A stretch of 60,785 bases of DNA from Burkholderiales bacterium (GTDB lineage: Bacteria; Pseudomonadota; Gammaproteobacteria; Burkholderiales; Casimicrobiaceae), in contig JADYZP010000014.1 in assembly GCA_020853025.1 (NCBI GenBank), positions 1 to 60,785 on the forward strand. The letters are read 5' to 3'. The translations under genes were made by a program, and so were the position numbers. How positions within the stretch are numbered: position 1 is the stretch's first letter; the number at the start of each line of letters is the position of its first letter. The notes under the pieces were generated by a model. That model was given only the letters and a program-made list of their open reading frames with translations. It was not told where the DNA came from and made no database searches. Positions 6,611-15,462 of this stretch are shown one piece after another.

Positions 6611-8440
6611 ATGACCTGGATCGAACTTGCCTGGACGGTGATGGCTTCGGCCAGCCTCACGCTGGCGGGCATTCATCTGTTCGCCTGGTTCAGGAACCGG
6701 TCCCAGCGCGCACACCTATGGTTCTTCGCGTTGGCGGCGTCGGTGCCGCTGTTCAGCGTTTTCGAGATTTTCGCGATCGAGGCGAAAACCCCCGCTGAGT
6801 ACGCCTTCGCCAGTAAATGGGCGCAGGTGCCGCTGTTCCTGATCATTACCGCGTTCGTCGCCTTCGTACGTACGTACCTGGACGCGGGGCGCGCATGGCT
6901 CGCCGGGGGTGTCCTCGTCACGCGTGCCGCCACTCTCGTGCTCAACTTCACAACCGGCGTCTCGGTTCTGCACGAGGAGATCACGGAGTTGTCGCACGCG
7001 GTGCTTTGGGGCGCGGCGGTCTCGGCGCCGGTCGGCGTGCTCAATCCCTGGTTCATCGTGCCGCAGATCAGTAACGTGCTGCTGCTCGTATTCGTGGTGG
7101 ATGCTGCCATTACGCTTTGGCGCCGCGGCGGCGAAACCGCGCGCCGCCATGCCATGCTCGTCGGGGGCTCGCTCGTCCTTTGCGTCGGGATCGCAATGGT
7201 CATGGGGCTCGCGATCACCACGGGAGTGCTGCGTGCGCCGACGCCTCTCACGGCGTGCTTTTTCCTGGTCGTCGTGGCTATGGGCTACGAGCTCAGCCGC
7301 GACCTGTTCCAGGCGGCGCAGCTTGCGCGAGAGTTGCGCGAGAGCGAGCGGCGCACCGAGCTCGCTGCGCGGGCGGCAGAGCTTGCGTTCTGGTCGTGGG
7401 ATCCGACGCGCGACGACGTGTGGATGTCGGGCAAAGGACGGGAGCTGTTCGATCTCGATCCCACAGTCCCCATCGATCGCGCCGCCTTGCTCGAGCGGAT
7501 ACACGCCGATGACCGCGATGCGCTGCGCGAGGCCTGGGAGGGCGCCTTGCGCGAACGCGGCGCCTTCGAGAAGGAATTCCGCGTCGTGCTGCGAAAGGGT
7601 GGCGTGGTTTGGATTGCAGTGCGTGGCCAGGCCGAGGCCGCGCAAGCTGGCGACCGTTCTCTGCTGCGCGGGGTGGTGCTCGACATCACCACACGCCGTC
7701 GGCTCGAGCACGAGGTCGAAGAGCAGCGCAACGAGCTTGCGCATCTGTCGCGCGTGGCGACGCTGGGCGAACTGTCGGGCTCGCTTGCGCACGAGATCAA
7801 CCAGCCGCTCATGGGTATCCTGAGCAATGCCCAGGCCGCGCAGCGCTTCATGGCCAGTGAGCCGCCGAATCTCGACGAAGTACGGGAAATCCTGGTCGAC
7901 ATCGTCGAAGACGACAAACGCGCTGGCGAAGTGATCCGGCGCCTGCGGGTACTGCTCAAGAAGGGCGAAGTGCAGCACGGCCTGGTCGACCCGGGCGACG
8001 TCGTCGGCGACGTACTGCGCGTCACGCGCAACGATCTGTTGAACCGGGACATCCTGCTCGCCCCGGAACTCGCGCACGACCTTCTGCCGGTGTTCGGTGA
8101 CCGCATCCAGTTGCAGCAGGTGCTCCTCAACCTGGTGATGAACGCGTGCGATGCCATGACCGGTGTCGATCGCCGGGAAATTCGCATCGTCGCGCGCGCG
8201 GTCGAAGGCCTCGCCGTCGAGTTCGCCGTGTGCGACACGGGCGTGGGGGTACCGCCGGCCGACATCGAGCGAATCTTCGAGCCGTTCGTGTCCACCAAGG
8301 AGCACGGCATGGGACTGGGGCTTTCGGTCTGCCGGACAATCGTTGCGGCTCACGGAGGGCGTATTCAGGCGGAGAACAATGCAGGGGGCGGCGCGACCTT
8401 TCGTCTCACGCTGCCGCTCGCACCGACCGACGCGAAATGA
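6611..8440 (+). CDS. Membrane-bound PAS sensor histidine kinase (FixL-like output)
   Basis: The 609-aa protein starts with about seven hydrophobic helices (residues ~4-235, a 7TM-like sensor), followed by a PAS domain (~245-370), a HisKA domain with phospho-acceptor H394 in SLAHEINQPL, and an HATPase_c domain with N511 in LNLVMNACDAM and DTGVGV as the G1 box. The ending GMGLGLSVCRTIV is the usual G2 box. HEINQP is typical of FixL/DctB-class kinases. The gene overlaps the next regulator by ATGA, so the pair is co-translated. The 7TM input could sense a membrane or small-molecule signal; which one is not visible. Confidence 0.92.
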   Translation: MTWIELAWTVMASASLTLAGIHLFAWFRNRSQRAHLWFFALAASVPLFSVFEIFAIEAKTPAEYAFASKWAQVPLFLIITAFVAFVRTYLDAGRAWLAGGVLVTRAATLVLNFTTGVSVLHEEITELSHAVLWGAAVSAPVGVLNPWFIVPQISNVLLLVFVVDAAITLWRRGGETARRHAMLVGGSLVLCVGIAMVMGLAITTGVLRAPTPLTACFFLVVVAMGYELSRDLFQAAQLARELRESERRTELAARAAELAFWSWDPTRDDVWMSGKGRELFDLDPTVPIDRAALLERIHADDRDALREAWEGALRERGAFEKEFRVVLRKGGVVWIAVRGQAEAAQAGDRSLLRGVVLDITTRRRLEHEVEEQRNELAHLSRVATLGELSGSLAHEINQPLMGILSNAQAAQRFMASEPPNLDEVREILVDIVEDDKRAGEVIRRLRVLLKKGEVQHGLVDPGDVVGDVLRVTRNDLLNRDILLAPELAHDLLPVFGDRIQLQQVLLNLVMNACDAMTGVDRREIRIVARAVEGLAVEFAVCDTGVGVPPADIERIFEPFVSTKEHGMGLGLSVCRTIVAAHGGRIQAENNAGGGATFRLTLPLAPTDAK

Positions 8441-9066
8441 CCGACGCCGCGTGTACCGTGTTCGTGGTCGACGACGATCCTTCGGTGCGCAAGGGCGTGC
8501 AGCGGCTCTTGCGTTCGGCCGGGTTCTCGACCGAGGGATATACCTCGGCACAGGCGTTTCTCGATGGCCACGATCGCGCGGTGATCGGTTGCGTGATCCT
8601 CGACCTCACGATGCCGGGGATAAGTGGATTACAAATGCAGGAAGCGCTTGCCGACAGCGGCAGCGTTTTGCCGATCGTCTTCCTCACCGGGCACGGTGAT
8701 ATACCGACGAGCGTGCGCGCGATGAAGCATGGCGCGGTCGATTTCCTGACCAAGCCGGTGAGCGACGACATGCTGCTGGGCGCGGTCCGCCATGCGATCG
8801 AGCGCGCGACGGTCCTCGAGCAAGAGATGCGGGAGAAACACGACATCGAGCGGCGGCTTGCTACGCTGACACCGCGTGAGCGCGAGGTGCTGACCCATCT
8901 TGTGCGCGGCCGGCTCAACAAGCAGATTGCCGCAGATCTCGGGACAGTGGAAAAGACGATCAAGGTACACCGGGCGCGCGTCATGCAGAAGATGCAGGTG
9001 CGCACGCTCGTGGCACTCGCCCGGCTCGTGCAGCAGGCGGGAATCGCCGTCGATAGCGCCGGCTAG
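8437..9066 (+). CDS. FixJ/NarL-type response regulator
   Basis: The 209-aa regulator has a receiver domain with acidic pocket VVDDD near residues 11-14, phospho-acceptor D56 in VILDLTMPG and conserved K in FLTKP. It is followed by a LuxR-type HTH (~140-190) starting LTPREREVLTHL and with recognition helix TVEKTIKVHRARVMQKM. The ATG overlaps the kinase stop (ATGA), so they form a cognate pair. A transcriptional activator role is expected for this family. Likely targets are its own neighbours, the secreted-protein series from 9659 on, but no binding motif was identified. Confidence 0.93.
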   Translation: MTDAACTVFVVDDDPSVRKGVQRLLRSAGFSTEGYTSAQAFLDGHDRAVIGCVILDLTMPGISGLQMQEALADSGSVLPIVFLTGHGDIPTSVRAMKHGAVDFLTKPVSDDMLLGAVRHAIERATVLEQEMREKHDIERRLATLTPREREVLTHLVRGRLNKQIAADLGTVEKTIKVHRARVMQKMQVRTLVALARLVQQAGIAVDSAG

Positions 9067-9155
9067 CGCGCGCACCCACGGCTTGCGGGGCAACGTCACG
9101 CGTTGGCCCAAGGTCCAATTCCGTCCCCGACTCGCGTGGCCTAGGCTGCGCGCAA

Positions 9156-9557
9156 ATGATCAACCGGGCACGCGTCGCGGTCGTGGACGACAATCCTTTC
9201 GTCCTCCGCGGGCTGCGGCGCCTGCTGGCATCCGCGGGTTTCGCCGTGGAGACCTACGGAACCGGAGCGGACTTCATGCATGCCGTCACGATCGTCGAGC
9301 CGGACTGCATTGTGCTCGACCTGCACATGCCGGGCACGAGCGGGTTCGACGTGCAGGCGCGCCTGGCGCAGACCGGCTGCGCCACGCCCGTCATCGTCAT
9401 CACCGGAGACGATACTCCGGAGGCGCAGTCGCGGGCGCTGCGGCTCGGCGCGGCCGCCTACCTCAGCAAGCCTGTCGACGAGGCGACGCTGCTCGCCGCG
9501 ATCGCCGACGCTCTTGGCCGCGTACCGAGGGGATCGAAGCGAGGCGAACCCGCATGA
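9156..9557 (+). CDS. Stand-alone receiver domain protein
   Basis: The 133-aa protein is a single receiver domain: VVDDN at residues 9-13, phospho-acceptor D55 in IVLDLHMPG, and K in AYLSKPVDEA. It has no output domain. It resembles the FixJ receiver encoded just upstream (same DLxMPG and alpha-1 pattern), which suggests a duplication. Lone receivers act as phosphate sinks or as alternative kinase targets. Here it could tune or compete with phosphotransfer to the LuxR-type regulator. The gene follows in the same direction after an 89-bp gap. Confidence 0.85.
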   Translation: MINRARVAVVDDNPFVLRGLRRLLASAGFAVETYGTGADFMHAVTIVEPDCIVLDLHMPGTSGFDVQARLAQTGCATPVIVITGDDTPEAQSRALRLGAAAYLSKPVDEATLLAAIADALGRVPRGSKRGEPA

Positions 9558-9658
9558 AGATCGTCCGGTTATCCGATGCAGCGAGAAGGTGGCGTCGAGC
9601 AAACGTCGTCGCCACCCGCAAGGACGGGAACGAGAACTTCAACGAAAGGAAGACGGTG

Positions 9659-9943
9659 ATGAGAGTTACAGGACGCACGACACTGATACTGGCGGCGCTG
9701 ACCGCGGCGGGGATCGCTTACGCGCAGTACCCCATTCTCGACATGGTCGCCGGCAAGGTGGTTCAGAAGTACCAGGGTATGACCTGCGAGCAGCTGTGGC
9801 AGCAGAAAAGCAAGCCGAAGTCCGCAGAGGAGCAGCGTGTGATCGGCATCCTCAAGGGTGATCCGCAGATGCGCGCGGCCTTCGTCAACCAGGTTGCCGC
9901 GCCGATCGTCAACAAGATGTTCGAATGCGGGATGGTTCCGTGA
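9659..9943 (+). CDS. Small exported protein of unknown function
   Basis: This 94-aa protein has a signal peptide (MRVTGRTTLILAALTAAGIAYA, cleavage after AYA) and a mature part of about 70 residues with two cysteines (MTCEQLW and FECGMVP), probably forming a disulfide in the periplasm. I chose ATG 9659 because AAAGGAAG lies just upstream and the signal peptide begins there; the open frame extends much further back without coding character. Its stop overlaps the next start (TGATG), so it is co-translated with the DUF2092 gene. No function is known to me for this family. Confidence 0.75.
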   Translation: MRVTGRTTLILAALTAAGIAYAQYPILDMVAGKVVQKYQGMTCEQLWQQKSKPKSAEEQRVIGILKGDPQMRAAFVNQVAAPIVNKMFECGMVP

Positions 9944-10863
9944 TGAACGCCAACGCTCGCAGGATATTGCGGGCGATGGTGCCGATTGCCGCCGTGCTCG
10001 TTGCCGGTATCGTTTCGGCGCAGTCGCCGAACCCCCAGACGGCCGTAGCGCCGCCGGCGACGAAGCAGGCGGCACCCAAAGCCAAGCCAGCGGGCAAGGC
10101 CGGCGAGCAAACCTTCAAGATGGTGCTCGAGCCGCGCGCAATGGACCTGCTCAAGGCCACGAGTGCCAAGCTGGCGGCGGCGAAGTCGATGTCGTTTACG
10201 GCGGTGGTCGGCTACGAGTACCCGAGCAGGCTCTGGCCGCCGATCGTGTACACGACGCGCTACGACATCGCGATGCAACGGCCGGACAAGCTGCGCGTTC
10301 TGATGCCGGGCGACGGCCCGGCGTCGGAGTTCTACTACGACGGCAAGTCGATGACGGCCTACGCGCCTGCGGAAAAGCTCGCCGCCGTGGTCGACGCGCC
10401 GGCATCCATCGATGCGATGCTGAGAGTCGCGTTCCAGAAGGCGGCGATCTACTTCCCGTTCAGCGACGCGCTGGTCGCGGATCCGTACACGGCGCTGACC
10501 GACGGGGCCATCCTCGCTTTCTACGTCGGCCCCTCGGCAGTGATGGGTGGTACCAGGACGGACATGGTGGTGTGGGCAAACCCCGACGTGTTCGTACAGA
10601 TGTGGATCGGCGCCGACGACAAGCTGCCGCGACGTATGCGCGCGATTTTCGCCGCGGATCCGCTCGCGCTGCGGCACGAAATGGAACTTTCCAACTGGCA
10701 GCTCGATCCGGCGCTCCCACCCGACACCTTCACGTCAGCCGCGGCGCAGAGCGCGGGGCGGATGGCGTTTGCGGCACCGGCGCCGCCACCGCGCGGTGCC
10801 AAGCCGATCACGTCCGGCAGGTCCACTCCGGCTTCCGGCAAGGCGCCGGGCGCATCCGACTGA
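9943..10863 (+). CDS. DUF2092 family periplasmic protein
   Basis: The 306-aa exported protein has a signal peptide ending around VSAQS and an Ala/Pro/Lys-rich linker (~25-55). A LolA/LppX-like beta domain follows, with features of DUF2092: repeated short strands, FYYDGKSMTAYAP near residue 120 and a C-terminal ELSNWQLDPALP. Family members are predicted periplasmic proteins with a lipoprotein-carrier-like fold; substrates are unknown. The C-terminus (~270-306) is low-complexity Pro/Ser/Gly. The ATG shares its A with the TGA stop of the previous gene. DUF2092 next to a small Cys protein and a Gly-rich secreted protein looks like a conserved envelope module. Confidence 0.8.
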   Translation: MNANARRILRAMVPIAAVLVAGIVSAQSPNPQTAVAPPATKQAAPKAKPAGKAGEQTFKMVLEPRAMDLLKATSAKLAAAKSMSFTAVVGYEYPSRLWPPIVYTTRYDIAMQRPDKLRVLMPGDGPASEFYYDGKSMTAYAPAEKLAAVVDAPASIDAMLRVAFQKAAIYFPFSDALVADPYTALTDGAILAFYVGPSAVMGGTRTDMVVWANPDVFVQMWIGADDKLPRRMRAIFAADPLALRHEMELSNWQLDPALPPDTFTSAAAQSAGRMAFAAPAPPPRGAKPITSGRSTPASGKAPGASD

Positions 10864-10875
10864 GGCGCGACCTCC

Positions 10876-11637
10876 ATGAAGAAAACAATCCTTGCCCACG
10901 GCGTCGCGCTGCTCGCAGCGGCCATTGCAGTGGGCCACGCGCATGGCTGGGCGAGCGCGAATCGCGCCGGCGGCAGCACCAGTCACAGCTACGGCTCGAC
11001 GAGCCACCAGAACCGCTGGGGTGGCAGCACGTCGCACCAGGCGGGCCAGGGCACCAGCCACACCAATACCTACGGCGGCAGCACGTCGCACGCTTATGGC
11101 GGTGGCACCGCGCACACCAACGTGTACGGCGGCAGCACCTACGGGCGCTATGGCTCCGGCGCCTACCACACCTACCCATCCGGCGCGACCGCGTACCACC
11201 CGCCGGGATACGCGGCGTATCCGACCTATCCGGTGTATCACCCGCCGGTGTCGGTGCCGTACTACTCGTCGGGATGCTACGGCTGCGCCGCCGCGGCCGG
11301 TGCTGTCGTGGGCATGGCGGTGGGTGCTGCCGCTGCCTCGTCGAACACAGCGGCGGCGACGTCGAGCGCATACAACGCGGGCGTCGCGGCAGGCAGCGCG
11401 AACACGGCCGCGGCCACCAGCACCGCGTATGCCGCGGGTGTTGCCACGGGGGCTGCAGCCGCTGTGGCGGCCCCCGCCTCGGGTACGTGGGTGATGGGCA
11501 TGAACTACGCTGCCGTGCCCGTGGGGGCCATCGCGATCCCGAAGGATGGCGCCACGTACTACCTGGCCGGCAACACGTGGTTCAAGCCCGCGTACGGTGC
11601 CAACGGCGTGTTCTACACCGTGGTTCCCACGCCTTGA
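10876..11637 (+). CDS. Secreted Gly/Ser/His-repeat protein
   Basis: The 253-aa product has a signal peptide (MKKTILAHGVALLAAAIAV) and then a repeat region at residues ~30-95 built from imperfect units of the type GGSTSH (GSTSHSY, GSTSHQN, GGSTSHQ, GTSHTN, GGSTSHA, GGTAHTN). A Tyr/Pro-rich part follows (~95-135), then CYGC, an Ala-rich low-complexity segment (~140-200) and a C-terminal small domain ending AYGANGVFYTVVPTP. The regularly spaced His residues and CYGC could bind metal. The C-terminal domain resembles that of other exported hypothetical proteins of Proteobacteria. It starts 12 bp after the DUF2092 gene and is probably in its operon. Confidence 0.75.
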   Translation: MKKTILAHGVALLAAAIAVGHAHGWASANRAGGSTSHSYGSTSHQNRWGGSTSHQAGQGTSHTNTYGGSTSHAYGGGTAHTNVYGGSTYGRYGSGAYHTYPSGATAYHPPGYAAYPTYPVYHPPVSVPYYSSGCYGCAAAAGAVVGMAVGAAAASSNTAAATSSAYNAGVAAGSANTAAATSTAYAAGVATGAAAAVAAPASGTWVMGMNYAAVPVGAIAIPKDGATYYLAGNTWFKPAYGANGVFYTVVPTP

Positions 11638-11650
11638 GAGGGCACAGGGC

Positions 11651-11755
11651 ATGGAGCACGCGTCGCGCGGCAGTCTTTCCGCCTTCGTGCGCGGCGTCGT
11701 GATTGCCGTTGTCGTTATGGCTGTACTGGTGCTCACGGGCGTGCTGCCTGGTTGA
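11651..11755 (+). CDS. Small single-pass membrane protein
   Basis: A 34-codon gene, MEHASRGSLSAFVRGVV and then a hydrophobic helix rich in Val ending VLTGVLPG. A GAGAGGG ribosome-binding site lies ~8 nt upstream, and it begins 13 bp after the previous stop in the same direction. The layout (short basic head, one ~20-residue membrane helix, very short tail) is typical of real small membrane proteins. Function is unknown. Confidence 0.5.
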   Translation: MEHASRGSLSAFVRGVVIAVVVMAVLVLTGVLPG

Positions 11756-11799
11756 TCTCGGCGCGGACAGCAGAAAACTGATTCCAACGGAGGATATCG

Positions 11800-13125
11800 A
11801 TGCACGACAATCGCAAATTTTGTCTCACACGCGCAGCAGCCACAGTGGCGGCCATCATGATCGCGGCACTTTCGGGTCCCGTGCTCGCGGGGGGCATGAT
11901 GAGTTACGAGCTGGGTACCGCGGACGTCGGTCTCGCGTCGGCCGGCTACGGCGCACGCGCGCAGGACGCTTCGACCGTGTACACCAACCCGGCCGGCATG
12001 GCGCGCCTCGAGGGCAACCAGTTCCTGGGCTCGGGCCAGCTCCTGTGGAGCAACACCAAGTTCTCGATCGGTTCGGGGACCACACCGGGCCTCGGCGGCA
12101 ACGACGGCGGTTACGCCGTCGGGCACGAGGGATGGTTCCCCGGCGGCGGGCTGTTCGCAAGCTATACGCTGTCGCCCGATGTGAAGCTGGGTTTCGCGGT
12201 GGGTGGCACCTTCGGCGGCGCGCTCAACTACGACAACGATTGGGTCGGGCGCTACTACGTCCAGCAAACGTGGCTGGTGGGTGCGTCGCTGTTGCCGTCG
12301 ATTGCGTGGAAAGTCACCGACAAGCTCTCGCTGGGTGCGTCGCTCAATGCAATGCTGGGCATCTACAAGAACAACGTCGCGATCAATAACGTCGATCCGC
12401 GAATGGGTGACGGCCGACTCAAGATGAAGGACGAGACCTGGGGCTGGGGCGCCAACCTGGGATTGCTGTACGAGTTCACGCCGGCGACGCGGCTGGGACT
12501 CACCTGGGGCTCGCAAGTGGACCTGGATTTCAACGCGCCGCTGGAATTTTCGGGGCTCGCCCCGGGGATCAGCGCCGCGCTCGGCAAGGCGGGCTTGCTG
12601 GGATCGAGCCTTGCCGTCGGCATCAAGGTGCCGCAGCAGGCCATGGCCAGCTTGTTCACCCAGGTCGACGCGCGCTGGGCGTTGCTCGGCAGCGTCGGCT
12701 GGCAACAATGGTCGAAGTTCGGCCAGATCCAGGTCGGCATCGACGATTCGCTGAATCCGACCAGCATCACGACGAGCATTCCGTTCCAGGACACGTGGCA
12801 CGTCGCGGCGGGGGCCCAGTACCGGCTGAGCGAGCCGTGGCTGCTCAACTTCGGAGTCGCGTACGACTCGGGCTATCAGAAGAACGACGACCAGATTTCG
12901 CCATTGTTGCCGAGCAACGCCGCGTGGCGCTTCGGCGTGGGTGGCCAGAAGGACCTGGGCAAGGGATCGTTCTGGGGCATGAGCGCCGAATACCTGTACG
13001 GCGGGTCGCTCGGCACCAATATCCAGGGGAAGCCGGTCGCGCTCGGAGGTCGCGGGAATCTGGTCGGCTCGTATCCCAGCACCGGGATCATTTTCCTTGG
13101 CGCCTATTACAGCCGGAGCTTCTGA
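11800..13125 (+). CDS. FadL/OmpP1-family outer-membrane transport protein
   Basis: This 441-aa protein has a signal peptide ending PVLAGG, then GTADVGLASAGYGARAQD and STVYTNPAGMARL, the N-terminal hatch signature of the FadL/TodX family (NPAG motif). The rest consists of alternating amphipathic strands ending in ...LGAYYSRSF, with the terminal aromatic expected of a beta barrel. FadL-family porins carry hydrophobic compounds such as long-chain fatty acids or aromatic hydrocarbons across the outer membrane. ATG 11800 has GGAGG 6-7 nt upstream. It sits within a run of envelope genes; a fatty-acid ligase (FadD) lies 12 kb away. Confidence 0.9.
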   Translation: MHDNRKFCLTRAAATVAAIMIAALSGPVLAGGMMSYELGTADVGLASAGYGARAQDASTVYTNPAGMARLEGNQFLGSGQLLWSNTKFSIGSGTTPGLGGNDGGYAVGHEGWFPGGGLFASYTLSPDVKLGFAVGGTFGGALNYDNDWVGRYYVQQTWLVGASLLPSIAWKVTDKLSLGASLNAMLGIYKNNVAINNVDPRMGDGRLKMKDETWGWGANLGLLYEFTPATRLGLTWGSQVDLDFNAPLEFSGLAPGISAALGKAGLLGSSLAVGIKVPQQAMASLFTQVDARWALLGSVGWQQWSKFGQIQVGIDDSLNPTSITTSIPFQDTWHVAAGAQYRLSEPWLLNFGVAYDSGYQKNDDQISPLLPSNAAWRFGVGGQKDLGKGSFWGMSAEYLYGGSLGTNIQGKPVALGGRGNLVGSYPSTGIIFLGAYYSRSF

Positions 13126-13233
13126 TCGGGGGCTCCGCAGACGCACGAGCTGCGGAGGCAACGAGCGCCGGTTGCGCGGCCACAGGGTGACCGCCGCGGC
13201 GGCGCGTATCCGAAAACACGTGGAGATCTTCCG

Positions 13234-15462
13234 ATGCCCTGCCAATTTCGTGTCGTAGCCATGTCGGTGTTGGTTGCCGGCTCGCTGAGCCTGCAGCCAC
13301 CCGCTGCGTACGCGCAGCAGAAGAATCCCGAGCGCAACGTCTACTACGGCGAAACGCATGTTCATACGAGCTGGTCGTTCGACGCGTTTGCCTTTGGCGA
13401 CACCATCACCGGCCCCGATACGTTCTATGAATATGCGCTGGGCAAGTCCGTCCCGCATCCCGGTGGCTACAACGTGAAGATCACCAAGCCGCTCGACTGG
13501 GGTGCGGTCACCGAGCATTCGGATTACATGGGCGTCATCCAGCAGGCGATGGACCCCGAGTCGCCGCTGCGCAAGAACTCGCCGATCATGGCTGAGACGT
13601 TGAAGGTCGGCGTCCGCGCCGACCCGCTGCTGGCCTTCAAGGCGCTGTCGGTCACCATCGCCAAAGGCGTCCGGCTCAACGAACTCAGCACGCCCGAGGT
13701 GGTCGCGCCGGTCTGGAAGAAACTGGTCGAGAGCGCCGACAGGTACTACCAGCCCGGCAAGTTCACTACTTTTGCCGCCTATGAATGGACCTCCACGCCG
13801 GGCGGGAAGAACCAGCACCGCAATGTGTTCTTCCGGGATTCCAAAAAGGTGCCGCAGTTGCCCTTTACGCCGCTTGACTCGACCGACCCGCGAGCACTCT
13901 GGACCTGGATGGACCAGCAGCGCGCCGCAGGCAACGAGCTTTTGGCCATCTCGCACAACGCGAACCTGAGCAATGGCACGATGTTCCCGACCGAATTGGA
14001 CCTCAATGGGCGGCCGATCGACCGGGCCTGGGCGCAAACGCAGCTGCGCAACGAGCCGCTGACGGAAATCAAGCAGCTCAAGGGGCAGTCCGAGACGACG
14101 CCCGGACTCTCACCGAACGACGAATTCGCCAACTACGAGGTCTTCGTCTGGCACCTGCTGGGCAAGCCGGGCCCGCCGCCGCAGGAGTACGGCAGCTACG
14201 TGCGACAGGCGTATAAGGACGGCGTGGCGATGGAGCAGGCGAAGGGCTTCAACCCCTACAAGTTCGGGGTTGTCGGCGGTTCGGACTCGCACGTCAGCGT
14301 TGTCCCCTATCGCCAGAACAACTTCTTCGGCGTGCATGGGACCGTCGACGACACGCCGCAAAAGCGCATCGACGGCGCCTCCGTACTGGGACTCAACAGC
14401 CTCTGGGTAACGCCTGCGGGTCTGAGCGCGGTGTGGGCGGAGGAGAACACGCGCGAGGCGATCTTCGATGCGATGAAGCGCAAGGAGACCTACTCCACGA
14501 GCGGCGTGCGCCTCCCGCTGCGTTTCTTCGGCGGCTGGGCATTGGACGAGGGGTTGCTGAAGCAGAAGCAATGGGTGAAGGCGGCGTATGCCAAGGGTGT
14601 ATCGATGGGCGCCGAACTTCCGGCGCCGAAGGCGAAAGCACCGTCGTTCGCCGTGTGGGCGACCAAGGACCCGGACAGCGCCAACCTCGACCGCATCCAG
14701 ATCATCAAGGGCTGGAGCAGGAGCGGCCAGTCGTTCGAGAAAATCTACGACGTTGCCTGGGCGGGCAAACGCAAGCCCGATCCGGCCACCGGCAAAGTGC
14801 CGCCCATTGGCTCCACGGTGAACCTGGCCAGAGCGACCTACAAGAACACGATCGGTGCGGTAGAGTTGAAGGCGGTGTGGACCGACCCGGATTTCGATCC
14901 GAGCCTCGACGCCTTCTACTACGTTCGCGTACTGGAAATTCCCACGCCTCGCTGGAGCACCATCCAGGCCGTGAAGCTGGGCCGTGTTCCGCCCAGCGGC
15001 ACCGGCTATTCCGCGATCATCCAGGAGCGCGCGTGGAGTTCGCCGATCTGGTACACGCCGAGCGGGGAAGCGCGCAAGGCGGCGAAATCGAATCCGACGG
15101 TCGCCGAACTGAAGCAGCAGGGAGCGATGGCGCTGTCCGATGCGCAACTCAAGGACCTCGTCGTCGGCAAGACGCTCAACGTCCGCAATGCCGTCACCGG
15201 CGAGCGGTTCGAGATGCTCTATGGCGTCACCGGTCGCCGCCTGGTCACGGCGGTGAACGGGAAACCGACCGCGCTGACCGAGGTCGGCGAGCTGATGCAC
15301 GGCGGGGACCTTGATTACGAAATCCGGGACGGGCGACTGCGCACCACCATCGACGGCACCGACTTCGAGGTGACGGTCTACAAGCTGGGCGACAGGTACC
15401 TGGCGGCGCGCAACAACGAATTCGGCTACGCCAACTACCAAGTCGAGTCGACTAAGCCATGA
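13234..15462 (+). CDS. DUF3604 exported metalloprotein (PHP-like)
   Basis: The 742-aa protein has a signal peptide ending AYAQQ. It shows the DUF3604 signature motifs: VYYGETHVHTSWSFD (HxH), TEHSDYMG, LAISHNANLSNG, and GVVGGSDSHVS. Together they form a PHP-like metal site with His/Asp ligands near residues ~48, ~98, ~245 and ~355. The biochemical role of DUF3604 is not established to my knowledge; a hydrolase on an unknown substrate is the usual guess. GGAG precedes ATG 13234. Its stop overlaps the PPIase start (ATGA). DUF3604, PPIase and HupE genes in a row is a recurring arrangement in environmental proteobacteria, which suggests a shared function. Confidence 0.9.
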   Translation: MPCQFRVVAMSVLVAGSLSLQPPAAYAQQKNPERNVYYGETHVHTSWSFDAFAFGDTITGPDTFYEYALGKSVPHPGGYNVKITKPLDWGAVTEHSDYMGVIQQAMDPESPLRKNSPIMAETLKVGVRADPLLAFKALSVTIAKGVRLNELSTPEVVAPVWKKLVESADRYYQPGKFTTFAAYEWTSTPGGKNQHRNVFFRDSKKVPQLPFTPLDSTDPRALWTWMDQQRAAGNELLAISHNANLSNGTMFPTELDLNGRPIDRAWAQTQLRNEPLTEIKQLKGQSETTPGLSPNDEFANYEVFVWHLLGKPGPPPQEYGSYVRQAYKDGVAMEQAKGFNPYKFGVVGGSDSHVSVVPYRQNNFFGVHGTVDDTPQKRIDGASVLGLNSLWVTPAGLSAVWAEENTREAIFDAMKRKETYSTSGVRLPLRFFGGWALDEGLLKQKQWVKAAYAKGVSMGAELPAPKAKAPSFAVWATKDPDSANLDRIQIIKGWSRSGQSFEKIYDVAWAGKRKPDPATGKVPPIGSTVNLARATYKNTIGAVELKAVWTDPDFDPSLDAFYYVRVLEIPTPRWSTIQAVKLGRVPPSGTGYSAIIQERAWSSPIWYTPSGEARKAAKSNPTVAELKQQGAMALSDAQLKDLVVGKTLNVRNAVTGERFEMLYGVTGRRLVTAVNGKPTALTEVGELMHGGDLDYEIRDGRLRTTIDGTDFEVTVYKLGDRYLAARNNEFGYANYQVESTKP

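Noticed and set aside
6716..8551. Minus-strand open frame of 611 codons
   Set aside because: It is antisense to the histidine kinase gene, which has all catalytic boxes.
10735..14037. Minus-strand open frame of 1100 codons
   Set aside because: It runs antisense through the DUF2092, GSTSH, FadL and DUF3604 genes, whose products have clear signal peptides and family motifs. Its composition is Arg/Gly/His-rich shadow.
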